Below are positions 16,006 to 25,299 of a stretch of DNA of 60,636 nt, piece after piece. Below the pieces are notes generated by a model. The model saw nothing but the letters and a program-made list of their open reading frames with translations, searched no databases and had not been told where the DNA came from. Origin of the DNA: Lentzea terrae (lineage in GTDB: Bacteria > Actinomycetota > Actinomycetes > Mycobacteriales > Pseudonocardiaceae); NCBI RefSeq assembly GCF_003265345.1, contig NZ_QFWW01000024.1, positions 1 through 60,636 of the forward strand. The letters are read 5' to 3'. The position numbers and the translations under genes are program-made. Positions within the stretch are counted from its first letter, which is position 1. Each line of letters opens with the position of its first letter.

Positions 16006-17634
16006 TTGATCACCGCAACTGACATGGAGTTGCGCGCGGGCTCACGCATTCTCGTGAGTGGCGCCAACCTGCGCGTTCAGCCCGGCGACCGGATCGGCCT
16101 CGTGGGCCGCAACGGTGCCGGCAAGACCACCTCGCTGCGCGTCCTCGCCGGTGAGGGCCAGCCGTACGGCGGTGCCATCACGCGCAAGGGCGAGCTCGGC
16201 TACCTGCCGCAGGACCCGCGCGAGGGCGACCTGTCCGTCATCGCAAAGGACCGCGTGCTGTCCGCGCGCGGCCTCGACCAGCTGCTCCGCGACATGGAGA
16301 AGGCTCAGTCGAAGATGGCCGAGCTGGTCGACCCGGACGAGCTCGACGTCGCCGTCACCAAGTACGGCAAGCTCGAGGAGCGCTTCGCCGCGCTGGGTGG
16401 CTACGCCGCCGAGTCCGAGGCCGCCCGCATCTGCTCGAACCTCGGTCTGCCGGACCGGGTGCTCGCGCAGCCGCTGAGCACGCTGTCCGGTGGGCAGCGC
16501 CGCCGCGTCGAGCTGGCACGCATCCTGTTCGCCGCGTCCGAGGCGGGCATCGGCGCGAAGTCGAGCACGATCCTGTTGATCGACGAGCCGACGAACCACC
16601 TCGACGCCGACTCGATCACGTGGCTGCGCGGCTTCCTCAAGTCGCACGACGGCGGCCTCGTCGTGATCTCCCACGACGTCGAGCTGCTCGACGACGTCGT
16701 GAACAAGGTGTGGTTCCTCGACGCGATCCGCGGCGAGGTCGACATCTACAACCTCGGCTGGAAGAAGTACCTCGAAGCCCGTGCGACGGACGAGAAGCGC
16801 CGTCGCCGCGAGCGCGCCAACGCCGAGAAGAAGGCCGGCGCGTTGATGACGCAGGCCGCCAAGATGGGTGCGAAGGCAACGAAGGCCGTTGCGGCGCAGA
16901 ACATGGCGAAGCGCGCCCAGAAGCTGCTCGACGGTCTCGACGAGGTCCGCCAGAGCGACAAGGTCGCGAAGATCAGCTTCCCCGCGCCCGCCGCGTGCGG
17001 CAAAACCCCTTTGATGGCAGAGGGTCTGAGCAAGTCCTACGGTTCGCTGGAGATCTTCACCGGCGTGGACCTGGCCATCGACAAGGGTTCCCGCGTCGTC
17101 GTGCTCGGGTTCAACGGTGCCGGCAAGACCACGCTGCTGCGGTTGCTCGGCGGCAGCGAGAAGATGGACGCGGGCAAGATCGTGCCCGGTCACGGCCTGA
17201 AGATCGGCTACTTCGCGCAGGAGCACGAGACGCTCGACCACGACGCGTCGGTGTGGGAGAACATCCGGCACATGGCGCCGGACGAGCAGGAGCAGCGGCT
17301 GCGGTCGTTGCTCGGCACGTTCCTGTTCTCCGGCGAGCAGCTCGACCAGCCCGCCGGCACGTTGTCCGGTGGCGAGAAGACGCGACTGGCGCTGGCCGGT
17401 CTGGTGTCGTCGGCCGCGAACGTGCTGCTGCTCGACGAGCCGACCAACAACCTCGACCCGGCCTCGCGCGAGCAGGTGCTCGACGCGCTGCGGCGGTACG
17501 AGGGGGCGGTCGTGTTGGTCACGCACGACCCCGGTGCCGTCGAGGCGCTGGAGCCCGAGCGAGTGATCCTGCTGCCCGACGGCACGGAGGATCACTGGTC
17601 CGAGGATTACCTCGAACTCGTGCAACTTGCGTGA
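16006..17634 (+). CDS. ABC-F family ATP-binding protein
   Basis: 542 residues, two ABC domains and no membrane segment. Domain 1: Walker A GRNGAGKTTSLR, signature LSGGQRRRVELARIL, Walker B ILLIDEPTNHLD. Domain 2: GFNGAGKTTLLR, LSGGEKTRLALAGL, LLLDEPTNNLD. The linker (about residues 255-330) is Lys/Arg/Ala-rich and helical, the P-site tRNA-interaction motif region of ABC-F translation factors. TTG 16006 has GGAG (15996-15999) at six bases and gives the family N-terminus MITATDMELRAGSR. Likely acts on the ribosome; whether housekeeping or resistance type is not decidable from sequence alone. Confidence 0.92.
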   Translation: MITATDMELRAGSRILVSGANLRVQPGDRIGLVGRNGAGKTTSLRVLAGEGQPYGGAITRKGELGYLPQDPREGDLSVIAKDRVLSARGLDQLLRDMEKAQSKMAELVDPDELDVAVTKYGKLEERFAALGGYAAESEAARICSNLGLPDRVLAQPLSTLSGGQRRRVELARILFAASEAGIGAKSSTILLIDEPTNHLDADSITWLRGFLKSHDGGLVVISHDVELLDDVVNKVWFLDAIRGEVDIYNLGWKKYLEARATDEKRRRRERANAEKKAGALMTQAAKMGAKATKAVAAQNMAKRAQKLLDGLDEVRQSDKVAKISFPAPAACGKTPLMAEGLSKSYGSLEIFTGVDLAIDKGSRVVVLGFNGAGKTTLLRLLGGSEKMDAGKIVPGHGLKIGYFAQEHETLDHDASVWENIRHMAPDEQEQRLRSLLGTFLFSGEQLDQPAGTLSGGEKTRLALAGLVSSAANVLLLDEPTNNLDPASREQVLDALRRYEGAVVLVTHDPGAVEALEPERVILLPDGTEDHWSEDYLELVQLA

Positions 17635-17764
17635 TCTCCACCCGTCAAAGGATTACCGAGCGCACCCTGTGATCAACTGAGTGTGATCGAATCGACCGTT
17701 CGGCGATCTCTTTGCTTGATCACCTGGCGTTCTGCCGGTTCCTGTTCGATCATTGCGACGACAG

Positions 17765-17781
17765 GGGCCGTAGAACGGCCC
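17765..17781 (+). promoter_or_regulatory. Leader hairpin upstream of the small HTH gene
   Basis: GGGCCGT (17765-17771), loop AGA, ACGGCCC (17775-17781): a perfect 7-bp stem about 15 bases before the GGAAGG ribosome-binding site. It could be a weak terminator after the ABC-F gene or a leader element; no T-run is present. Confidence 0.35.
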
Positions 17782-17809
17782 GACCTGCTCGTACGGAAGG
17801 CGGGACAAG

Positions 17810-18019
17810 GTGGCTGACCTGAAGAAGGGTGCCCGGATCACCGGCGCCACGCGGGACAAGCTGGCCGCTGACCTGAAGAAGAAGTACGAAAAGGGCGCGA
17901 GCATCCGGGCTTTGGCCGAAAGCACCGGGCGTTCCTACGGCTTCGTGCACCGGGTTCTGTCGGAATCCGGCGTCACGCTGCGCGGTCGCGGTGGCGCCAC
18001 CCGGACGAAGAAGAAGTAG
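17810..18019 (+). CDS. Small conserved helix-turn-helix protein
   Basis: 69 residues, strongly basic (KKGARITGATRDKLAADLKKKYEKG at the start region, RTKKK at the end). The centre ASIRALAESTGRSYGFVHRVLSESGV is a clear helix-turn-helix. Short proteins of this layout are widespread and highly conserved in actinobacteria and are presumed DNA-binding. GTG 17810 follows GGAAGGCGGG. It is followed 59 bases later by an enoyl-CoA hydratase-like gene on the same strand. Regulatory target unknown. Confidence 0.85.
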   Translation: MADLKKGARITGATRDKLAADLKKKYEKGASIRALAESTGRSYGFVHRVLSESGVTLRGRGGATRTKKK

Positions 18020-18078
18020 CTGCAACCCAGGCTGCTACTCTCCGGTAACTAGCTTCTAGTTCGCCGGAGGTAATGGAC

Positions 18079-18891
18079 ATGCCAGTGCCTGCTATCGACG
18101 CTGGCGTGCTCGAGCGCGGTGGCGTTCGGCTCGCTCTTGCCGGACCGCTCGCCACCATCACGCTCGATCGTCCTGACGTGCTCAACGCACAGACGCCGGC
18201 CACTTGGGCGGCGTTGCGGCACATCGGCGAACAGCTGGACCCGGACGTCCGAGTCGTGGTCGTCCGGGGCTCCGGTCGCGCCTTCTCGGCGGGACTGGAC
18301 CGGCGCATGTTCACCGGTGAGCCCGTCGACGGCGAACCCGGTGGCCTGACCGCGATGTTGTCGTTGTCCGCTGCGGAGGCGGACGCGCGCATCGCGTCCT
18401 ACCAGGCCGGGTTCACGTGGTTGAGCGACCCGGCACGGGTGACGATCGCCGCGGTGCAGGGGCATGCCATCGGCGCGGGTTTCCAGTTGGCGCTGGCGTG
18501 CGACTTCCGCGTGCTCGCCGAGGACGCGCAGTTCTGCATGGCCGAGACCGGGCTGGGTCTGGTGCCCGATCTCGGCGGGACTCTGCCTCTGGTGCGTCTC
18601 GTGGGGTACTCGCGCGCGGCCGAGATGTGCGTGACCTCCCGCCGTGTTCCGGCTGCGGAGGCGCTGCAGCTCGGCCTCGCGAACTCCGTCGTGCCGTTGG
18701 ACGGTTTGGACGCCGCCGTCGAGACGCTGGTGGCTGCTGTCCTGAAGCCGCTGCCGGGTGCCGTTTCCGAGACGCTGGCCCTGATCGCTTCCGCGGCTGC
18801 CGGGCCGTCCTTGGAGACGCAGCTCGCCGTCGAGCGCGCCGCCCAGCTGCGCCGCATCTCGTCGCTGGCCGCGCTGTCCGCCCAGGGCTGA
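18079..18891 (+). CDS. Enoyl-CoA hydratase/isomerase family protein
   Basis: 270 residues. Crotonase-fold motifs: ATITLDRPDVLNAQ, GSGRAFSAGLDRRM (oxyanion hole), VQGHAIGAGFQLALACDFRV (second oxyanion residue) and ETGLGLVPDLGGTLPLVRLVG. The usual catalytic Glu at the second position is occupied within CDFRVLAEDAQFCMAE; activity as hydratase or isomerase is not settled. ATG 18079 is preferred because GGAGG (18066-18070) is eight bases away; ATG 18073 would be only two bases away. Confidence 0.85.
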   Translation: MPVPAIDAGVLERGGVRLALAGPLATITLDRPDVLNAQTPATWAALRHIGEQLDPDVRVVVVRGSGRAFSAGLDRRMFTGEPVDGEPGGLTAMLSLSAAEADARIASYQAGFTWLSDPARVTIAAVQGHAIGAGFQLALACDFRVLAEDAQFCMAETGLGLVPDLGGTLPLVRLVGYSRAAEMCVTSRRVPAAEALQLGLANSVVPLDGLDAAVETLVAAVLKPLPGAVSETLALIASAAAGPSLETQLAVERAAQLRRISSLAALSAQG

Positions 18892-18910
18892 ATCTGCCCA
18901 GGTCAGGGAA

Positions 18911-18938
18911 TTGTCAGACCCATGTGCTGTTCTATAGG
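18911..18938 (+). promoter_or_regulatory. Housekeeping-type promoter of the ABC exporter gene
   Basis: TTGTCA (18911-18916), 16 bases, then TATAGG (18933-18938): a good match to TTGACA / TATAAT. It ends only two bases before GTG 18941, so the transcript probably begins at or just inside the annotated start. Confidence 0.55.
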
Positions 18939-18940
18939 AC

Positions 18941-20857
18941 GTGGACGGTTACAGCTCCTGGCGATTCATGATGGGGGTGACCTCGGACGCGCCGTCGAAG
19001 GTGCGCCGAGGCACTTTCCGGCGCGTGCTCGTCTTCGCCCGGCCGCATCGGGCGAAGCTCGTGTTCTTCTTGCTGCTGACGGTGATCTCGTCGGTGCTGG
19101 CGGTGACGACGCCGCTGCTGGCCGGCCGCGTGGTCGACGCGATCGTCCGCGGGTCCGCGCCATCGGTGGTGGTGTGGCTGGCCCTGGTCATCGCGCTGGT
19201 GGCTGTCGTGGACGCCGGCCTGGGCGTGGTGGAGCGGTGGCAGTCCACTCGCATCGGTGAGGGGTTGATCTACGACCTGCGCCGCGCCGTGTTCGGGCAC
19301 GTGCAGAAGATGCCCGTCGCGTTCTTCACCCGCACCCGCACCGGCGCGCTGGTCTCGCGGCTGAACAACGACGTGATCGGGGCCCAGCGCGCGTTCACGT
19401 CCACGCTGTCCGGCTTCGTCACGAACATCATCCAGCTGGTGCTCTCGCTGGGTGTCATGTTCACGCTGTCCTGGCAGGTCACTGCTTTGGCGCTGGTGTT
19501 GCTGCCGGCGTTCGTGCTGCCCGCCAAGCGGATGGGGCGGCGGATGGCGGACATGCAACGCGAGGCCTCCGCCCTGAACGCCTCGATGGTCACGCAGTCG
19601 ACGGAGCGGTTCTCCGCGCCTGGGGCCACGTTGGTGAAGCTGTTCGGGCGGCCTGAGCGCGAGGAGTCCGAGTTCTCGGACAAGGCTGCGAAGGTCCGGG
19701 ACATCGGCATCCGGACGGCCATGGCCACGCGGTGGTTCATGACCGGGCTGACGTTGGTGTCGGCTCTGGCGCAGGCGCTGGTCTACGGGCTGGGTGGGTA
19801 CCTGGCTCTGACCGGGCATCTGGCGGCGGGCACGGTCGTGTCTTTGGCGCTGTTGCTCACCCGGTTGTATGCGCCGCTGACTGCTTTGGCCAACGCTCGG
19901 GTCGATGTGATGACGGCGTTGGTGTCGTTCGAGCGGGTCTTCGAGGTGTTGGACCTCAAGCCGATGATTCAGGAGCGTTCTGGCGCCCGTGCGGTGCCTT
20001 CCGGTCCGGTGTCGGTCGAGTTCGACGACGTGCGGTTCGCGTACCCGTCTGCTGACAAGGTGTCACTGGCCTCGCTGGAGTCTGTGGCCACTTTGGACAC
20101 TCGTGGCGGCGAGGAAGTGTTGCACGGCATCAGTTTCAAGGCTGAGGCTGGGCAGTTGGTTGCGGTCGTGGGGTCGTCCGGGGCTGGGAAGTCGACGCTT
20201 GCCTCGTTGGTGCCACGGTTATATGACGTCGACTCCGGGTCTGTGCGTCTGTCTGGTGTGGACGTTCGGGATCTGACCTTTGAGTCGTTGCGGTCGACTG
20301 TTGGTGTTGTTACGCAGGACGGGCATCTGTTCCACGACACGATTCGGGCGAACCTGGAGTATGCGGCTCCTGGGGCTTCTGATGACGAGTTGTGGGATTC
20401 GTTGCGGCGGGCTCGGTTGCTCGAGTTGGTGGCTTCGTTGCCTGATCAGTTGGACACCGTGGTCGGGGAGCGCGGGTACCGGTTGTCTGGTGGGGAGCGG
20501 CAGCGGTTGACCATCGCTCGGTTGTTGCTGGCCCGGCCTCGGGTTGTGATCTTGGATGAGGCCACTGCTCATTTGGATTCTGAGTCTGAGGCTGCTGTGC
20601 AGGAGGCGTTGACTGAGGCGTTGGTTGGGCGGACCTCGTTGGTGATCGCTCACCGGTTGTCGACTATCCGTGCTGCTGATCAGATTTTGGTGGTGGAGCA
20701 TGGGGAGATCGTTGAGCGGGGGACCCATGGTGAGTTGATGGCTGCTGAGGGGCGTTACGCCGATCTTTACAACACTCAGTTTGCTGAGCCGCCGGTGGTT
20801 GGGGTTTCTCCTACGCCTCGGTTCAGTGAGCGGGCTGAGGTTGGGCATCGGTATTGA
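18941..20857 (+). CDS. ABC exporter, fused permease and ATPase
   Basis: 638 residues. Six membrane helices (starting KLVFFLLLTVISSVLAVTTPLLAG) make an ABC_membrane domain (about 35-330). The ATPase has Walker A GSSGAGKSTLAS, Q-loop VGVVTQDGHLF, signature LSGGERQRLTIARLLL, Walker B VVILDEATAHLD and H-loop IAHRLST. MsbA/multidrug type; a single gene, so probably a homodimer. The start is uncertain: GTG 18941 has no Shine-Dalgarno sequence and lies at the promoter; ATG 18968 is the alternative. In the second half codons increasingly end in T (for example GTT, TCT, GCT), unlike the first half and most neighbours. Confidence 0.88.
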   Translation: MDGYSSWRFMMGVTSDAPSKVRRGTFRRVLVFARPHRAKLVFFLLLTVISSVLAVTTPLLAGRVVDAIVRGSAPSVVVWLALVIALVAVVDAGLGVVERWQSTRIGEGLIYDLRRAVFGHVQKMPVAFFTRTRTGALVSRLNNDVIGAQRAFTSTLSGFVTNIIQLVLSLGVMFTLSWQVTALALVLLPAFVLPAKRMGRRMADMQREASALNASMVTQSTERFSAPGATLVKLFGRPEREESEFSDKAAKVRDIGIRTAMATRWFMTGLTLVSALAQALVYGLGGYLALTGHLAAGTVVSLALLLTRLYAPLTALANARVDVMTALVSFERVFEVLDLKPMIQERSGARAVPSGPVSVEFDDVRFAYPSADKVSLASLESVATLDTRGGEEVLHGISFKAEAGQLVAVVGSSGAGKSTLASLVPRLYDVDSGSVRLSGVDVRDLTFESLRSTVGVVTQDGHLFHDTIRANLEYAAPGASDDELWDSLRRARLLELVASLPDQLDTVVGERGYRLSGGERQRLTIARLLLARPRVVILDEATAHLDSESEAAVQEALTEALVGRTSLVIAHRLSTIRAADQILVVEHGEIVERGTHGELMAAEGRYADLYNTQFAEPPVVGVSPTPRFSERAEVGHRY

Positions 20858-21447
20858 GCGACCGCCGTTCCGGCGTGCTGCGCAGGGGTCCGTAGGTCGT
20901 CCCCCTGTTTCGTTGGCGGGTGGCGGGTTGTTGTCCGTGCGGGGTCGCCTTGCTGTGGTGGGGTTCCGGTTTCGTAGCGTTCCCCTGTTGCGTGCGTTGG
21001 GTTGCTGTTGCGTGCTTCCCCTTGGGAGGCGCCGCCCCCAAACCCCCACCAATCTGATCTGGGGGTACCACGCCGCTCTCGGGTTGATGGCACGCCTGTT
21101 GCTTTGGGCGGCTTGCTGTTGCGTGGGTGGTGAGGCCCGCCCGAACCGCGTTTCAAGCGCAAGGGCAGCTCGGCTTCGCCTTCGCCAGAAGCAGCTCGCC
21201 TGCGGCGTCGCCAAGGCAACTCGGCTTCACCTTCGCCTTGCCTCGGCTGCGCCATCGGGTCGGCTCGCCTCCGGCCTCGCGGTTGAGGGGCGGCCTTCGG
21301 CGTGCAGGGTCTCGCCCGAGCCCGAGCCGCTCACCCGTGCCTAGCGCGTGGCCATGCCGATCGCCCTTGCCCATCGCCCTTCGCCCGTGCCGTGCCCGTC
21401 GCTCTTGCTCGTCGGCCAAGCCGAGCGCCCACATCTAGGCCCTGGGC
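20858..21447. other. 590-bp gene-poor stretch with local direct repeats
   Basis: No open frame here has believable protein character on either strand. The top strand is rich in G and T. Local repeats are visible: GGCAGCTCGGCTTCGCCTTCGCC (split copies at 21161-21186 and 21213-21237, about 52 bp apart) and, from about 21355, short CCCTTGCCC/GCCCTTCGCCC units. It separates the convergent ABC exporter and PBP genes; no clear terminator was found. Confidence 0.6.
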
Positions 21448-23010
21448 TTAGCCCTTCAGGAAGGCGGCGGTGGCGTTCAGCGCGCTCTGTGAGGAGCCCG
21501 CGTTTTCCACGAAGACTGCGAAGGCCACGTTGCCCTGGTAGCCCACGAACCAGCCGTGGGCCGTGCCGCCGCCCGCTTCGGCCGTGCCGGTTTTGCCTGC
21601 CAGGCCTGGGATTCCCGCCAGTTGCTTTGCGGTTCCGGCGGTGACCACCTCGCGCATCATGGCGCGCAGCGGCTGGAGTACGGAGGCAGGAGGTCCGGCG
21701 GCCACGTCGTTCGCCACTGGGGGTTTGCCGCGCATCAAAGTGGGCGTTGGGGTTTTGCCGGAGACGACTGTGGCGGCTACCAGGGCCATGCCGAAGGGGC
21801 TGGCTACCACGTTGCCCTGGCCGAAGCTGTTTTCCACCTGCTGGTCGCCGGAGGCTGGTGGGACCTTGCCCGTGTTCGTGTCGGCGCCCTGGATGGTCCA
21901 GTCGGCGCCCAGGCCGAAGCGTTTGGCCATGTCCGGGAGGGCGTTTGGCGGGAGTTTGGAGCCCAGGTCGCCGAAGGTGGTGTTGCACGAGTAGGCGAAC
22001 GACGTGTGGAAGGGCAAGGAGTCGTGGCCGAAGTCGGCGTTTTTGATTCGGCGCGTGCCGATGGTGGCGGTGGCCGGGCAGGGGACTGCGGTGTTGGCTT
22101 GGACCAGGCCTGCGTTCATGGCGGCTGCTGCGGTCACGATTTTCATCGTTGAGCCTGGGGCGTAGCGGCCTACGAACGGGTTGGTGCCCGCGAGGGTTTT
22201 GTTTTGGGCCACGGCCAGGATTTCGCTGGTCGAGGCTTCGATGGCCACGATGGCCGCGCCTTGGGGGAGGCCGTCCACTGCGGCTTGGGCTGCTGCTTGG
22301 CGGGCCGGGTCGATCGTCACGGTGATCTTTTCACCTGCGGTGGCCTTCTTGCCGTCCAGGGCGGTGAAGGTCGCGCCGGACGAGATGCCCACTTCCCAGC
22401 CGTCGGTGCCCTTGAGGTCGCCGACCTGGCCGGTGATCGTTTTGTAGAGGCCGTCCGGGACGGTGCCCGCTACCAGGGGCTTGCCGTCTCGGCCCAGCAG
22501 GGCGCCGTCGGCCAGGGCCGTTCGGTACGTCAGGGAGGCGCCGTCTGTGAGTTGTGGGTGGATGATCGCCGGGGTCCACTGGACCTTCCACGACTCGCCG
22601 GACTTCTGCAGCGGGATCTTGATGTCGTACTTCAGCAGGGCCGAGTTCGGCATCGTCCACGTCACGGAGGCCGCGATCTCGGCGGTGGTGGCGTCTGCCG
22701 GCGGTGGTGTTGCTGCCGACGTGAGACGGGCTTGGTAGGCGGAGGAGCCCATGCCCGTTTTGGTCGCGGTGATCGCGGTGGTGGCCACGTCCGGCTTGTC
22801 GGTCAGCTGGGCTGCCGCGGTGCCGCCGTCTGAGCTGAACAGCTTGTTCACGAAGGATTGGGCGACGTCGGACGGTCTCTCGGCCGGTGCCTTCTTGGTG
22901 TCCGAGATGCTCGGGTCCGGGCTCCAGAGCAGGGCGCCCGCCACGCCGATGACGGTGGCGGTGGCGACGGCGCCGCTGATCAGGATCCATCTGCGCGTTT
23001 TCGGCTGCAC
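21448..23010 (-). CDS. Penicillin-binding protein with NTF2-like MecA_N domain
   Basis: 520 residues. An N-terminal membrane anchor (RRWILISGAVATATVIGVAGALLW) is followed by an NTF2-like domain (about 45-150, KYDIKIPLQKSGESWKVQWTP) as in MecA/PBP2a and mycobacterial PBPs. The transpeptidase has the three active-site motifs: APGSTMKI (SxxK), YSCN (SxN) and GKTGTAE (KTG). No transglycosylase domain is present, so it is a class B enzyme that cross-links peptidoglycan outside the membrane. GTG 23010 has GGGGGGA nine bases upstream. Monocistronic by appearance. Confidence 0.92.
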   Translation of the reverse strand: MQPKTRRWILISGAVATATVIGVAGALLWSPDPSISDTKKAPAERPSDVAQSFVNKLFSSDGGTAAAQLTDKPDVATTAITATKTGMGSSAYQARLTSAATPPPADATTAEIAASVTWTMPNSALLKYDIKIPLQKSGESWKVQWTPAIIHPQLTDGASLTYRTALADGALLGRDGKPLVAGTVPDGLYKTITGQVGDLKGTDGWEVGISSGATFTALDGKKATAGEKITVTIDPARQAAAQAAVDGLPQGAAIVAIEASTSEILAVAQNKTLAGTNPFVGRYAPGSTMKIVTAAAAMNAGLVQANTAVPCPATATIGTRRIKNADFGHDSLPFHTSFAYSCNTTFGDLGSKLPPNALPDMAKRFGLGADWTIQGADTNTGKVPPASGDQQVENSFGQGNVVASPFGMALVAATVVSGKTPTPTLMRGKPPVANDVAAGPPASVLQPLRAMMREVVTAGTAKQLAGIPGLAGKTGTAEAGGGTAHGWFVGYQGNVAFAVFVENAGSSQSALNATAAFLKG

Positions 23011-23107
23011 TGGTCAAGTCCCCCCAGGTAAGTGCTTTCCCCGGTGGGAGACTAACCCGAGCTTGTGGAGAAACAGTGCAGAAGTCGTGAGCATTGAGTA
23101 GGGCTAC

Positions 23108-23848
23108 TCAGCCGAGCTGCGGGATGCGGGTCTGGTAGTGCCTGAGCAGGTCGGCGTTGGCCGCGTCGCCGCCCTCCACGTTGGCGCTGCGCCAGAGCGG
23201 CAGTTGCACACCGGTTTCCGTGGCCTTGTCGACCAGGCGGACCATCAGCAGGTTCCAGAGGAACGTGGTGGCCAGGGTTGAGACGGCTGCGGTGACCGGG
23301 GCCTGCTCCGGGTACGTGGAGTCGCCTGGCGGGACGAGGTTGTCCAGGACGACGGTGGCGACCTCGGCGAGGGTGGCGCCGGCTCGGCGGGGGGCCTGGG
23401 CGCTCGCGGCGACCGAGGTGACGGCCACTACCGGGCAGCCTGCGTTCGCGGCTTCCTGGGCGAGTTCGACCGGGTAGTAGTTCACGCCGGACGTCGAGAA
23501 GACGAAGAGGACGTCGTGCGGGGCCAGGCCTGCTTCGCGCAAGACCTCGCCGGCGAGGCCCGAGCGGCGTTCGGCCGAGGTGCTGCTGATGGCGCCGTGC
23601 ATCGGGAGCAGTTCCGGGTGGTAGATCGGGCGGACGCAGGCCAGGCCGCCTGCCCGGTAGAACGTTTCGGCGACCGCCGCCAGGGAGTGGCCTGCGCCTG
23701 CGGTGAGGATCATGCCGTCCGCCTGCACTGCGGCGAGCACGAGCTCGGCCACGTCGTCGAGCGCGGACGCGTTGTGCTGTTCGACGCGCGTCAGGTGCGT
23801 GCGCACGAGGTTGCCGTAGTCGGAGCCGGTCACGGTGTCGGTCGTCAT
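23108..23848 (-). CDS. SIS domain protein (phosphosugar-binding)
   Basis: 246 residues. MILTAGAGHSLAAVAETFYRAGGL and DVLFVFSTSGVNYYPVELAQEA are the two phosphosugar-binding loops of the SIS fold, close to the UPF0309/phosphoheptose-isomerase-like group. PVVAVTSVAASA is the following strand. Probably binds or isomerises a phosphosugar in the cytoplasm, perhaps in wall-sugar salvage given the neighbouring PBP gene; that link is inference. ATG 23848 has no Shine-Dalgarno sequence; a TACTAC stretch lies about eight bases upstream on the minus strand. Confidence 0.85.
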   Translation of the reverse strand: MTTDTVTGSDYGNLVRTHLTRVEQHNASALDDVAELVLAAVQADGMILTAGAGHSLAAVAETFYRAGGLACVRPIYHPELLPMHGAISSTSAERRSGLAGEVLREAGLAPHDVLFVFSTSGVNYYPVELAQEAANAGCPVVAVTSVAASAQAPRRAGATLAEVATVVLDNLVPPGDSTYPEQAPVTAAVSTLATTFLWNLLMVRLVDKATETGVQLPLWRSANVEGGDAANADLLRHYQTRIPQLG

Positions 23849-23943
23849 GCGGGTCAGTAGTACCGGATGTGCGGTGGCCTCACCAGTAACCCGAGCACCA
23901 CAAACCTCGATACGTGCGATGACGGGGCTCGTGGCGGACGGAG

Positions 23944-24126
23944 GTGGGTCGGATCAGACGGTACTTCTACTTCTGGGTCGGGCTGGCGGCCGTCTTCACG
24001 GCTGCGGGGGCTACGCACATAGCACTGGCGATCACCAACTCCGTGTTATGGCCGGTGTGGGTGGCGTTGGCGCAGCTCGTGGTCGCAGGCGGGTGCGCGC
24101 GGGCGGCGGTGCAGGCCCGGCCTTAG
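23944..24126 (+). CDS. Small two-helix membrane protein
   Basis: 60 residues: GRIRRYFYFWVGLAAVF begins the first helix and SVLWPVWVALAQLVVAGG the second, with a basic N-terminus. No family is recognised. GTG 23944 has GGAG directly adjacent, which is poor spacing, so expression is uncertain. The 3' end overlaps the convergent ArsR-like gene by four bases, a compact arrangement that favours a real gene. Confidence 0.5.
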   Translation: MGRIRRYFYFWVGLAAVFTAAGATHIALAITNSVLWPVWVALAQLVVAGGCARAAVQARP

Positions 24127-25073
24127 GCGAGTAGTTCGACGCCCAACGCGGACGCGGAATGCAGGACCGAGTTGCGGTGGCGTTGGGCCACGGCGAGGCC
24201 CGCGTCGCGCAGGACCGAGGCGTGGGCGCTGGCCGACGCGGCGGAGATGCCCAGGCGGCGGGCCAGTTCGGTGGTGGTGCAGCCGCCCGCGATGACCTCC
24301 AGCGCGGCGGCGCGGGTGCGGCCGAGGAGGGCTTCGAGCGAGCGTTTGCCGGTGCTGGCGACGTGCAGGTCGTGGGCGATCGGGTAGACGAGGACCGGTG
24401 CGTGGCGCTGGTCGCGGAGCATGATCGGGCGTTCCCAGCAGAAGTAGGACGGGACGAGCACGAGACCCTGGCCGTGCAGGTGGACGTCGCGCTGGGGGAA
24501 GCGGGACTCGATCGAGAGCACGGGCGGTGACCAGGAGACGGTCGGGTGCAGGGCCGAGAGCATGCCCTCGCAGCCGTTGTCCAGGAAGGATCGTGCCCGC
24601 ACCGCGCGGTCGGCGTCGACGGTGGCGCGCACCTCGTCCCAGATCGGGGCGAGCGCGTGCCGATGATAGGCGCGCAGGGCCGCGCCGAGGGAGTCCAAAG
24701 TGGCCACGTCGCCGGTGGCCAGCAGGTGCGTACGCGGGTCGAGGCGTTGCTGGGAGCCCAGTTGCGCGAGGTCTGCCCGTAAGGACTCAACGGGCGTCGC
24801 CAGGACGGCGTCGATGCCCGCGTCGAGGGCGGAGTAACCCGCGGTGGGCGTCAGGAAGTCGGGGGAGTAACCGACGGGCGGCGCCAGCTGCATGAGCCAG
24901 CGGGCGTCGTCGGGCAGCGTCGTCCGCACGTTCGCGCGCCACGTGCCGAACACGGGCGTCGCCGAGCGTTGCCGCAGCACGTGCAGGCTCAGCAGGATCT
25001 CCCACATCGGGTCGGGACCGGGCGCGACCCGCACCCTCGCCAGGTCCTCCGCCGTGAAGTGGACACGCAACAC
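24123..25073 (-). CDS. ArsR-like winged-HTH regulator
   Basis: 316 residues. The C-terminal ~75 residues hold the winged helix: LLGRTRAAALEVIAGGCTTTELARRLGISAASASAHASVLRDAGLAV, as in ArsR/SmtB proteins. The N-terminal ~230 residues (FTAEDLARVRVAPGPDPMWE, LLSLHVLRQR) match the actinobacterial 'helix-turn-helix domain-containing' group in which a long sensor domain precedes the DNA-binding part. No metal-binding CxC is seen. GTG 25073 has no clear ribosome-binding site. Target genes unknown; the divergent C39-like gene is a candidate. Confidence 0.8.
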   Translation of the reverse strand: MLRVHFTAEDLARVRVAPGPDPMWEILLSLHVLRQRSATPVFGTWRANVRTTLPDDARWLMQLAPPVGYSPDFLTPTAGYSALDAGIDAVLATPVESLRADLAQLGSQQRLDPRTHLLATGDVATLDSLGAALRAYHRHALAPIWDEVRATVDADRAVRARSFLDNGCEGMLSALHPTVSWSPPVLSIESRFPQRDVHLHGQGLVLVPSYFCWERPIMLRDQRHAPVLVYPIAHDLHVASTGKRSLEALLGRTRAAALEVIAGGCTTTELARRLGISAASASAHASVLRDAGLAVAQRHRNSVLHSASALGVELLA

Positions 25074-25212
25074 GGCAAGCAGAGTGGCACAGCGTCTCAG
25101 GGCTTGTACCGGATTCGAGACGACTCAGCCGAACGGTCCAAACGGCACACCCAGAGTGGGTGCTGACGTGGTCGTACGTACTTCTACCTGGCTTTTTAGG
25201 ACTTGACCGAAT

Positions 25213-25283
25213 GTGGTGGCGGGTGTTCGCGGCCAGCCGCCAAGCTTTCGCCGAGCGCCGCGCCAGGGGTCCGGCGCCACCAC
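25213..25283 (+). promoter_or_regulatory. Long-range leader stem upstream of the secreted C39-like gene
   Basis: GTGGTGGCG (25213-25221) pairs perfectly with CGCCACCAC (25275-25283). The enclosed region holds a second stem GCGGC/GCCGC (25229-25240). The outer stem ends one base before the ribosome-binding site GAGGGG (25285-25290), so the leader could influence translation. No known riboswitch class is recognised. Confidence 0.45.
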
Positions 25284-25299
25284 TGAGGGGATCCGAACG

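Noticed and set aside
20776..21447. Several overlapping frames in the gene-poor stretch
   Set aside because: Each is low complexity, without recognisable motifs or good ribosome-binding sites.
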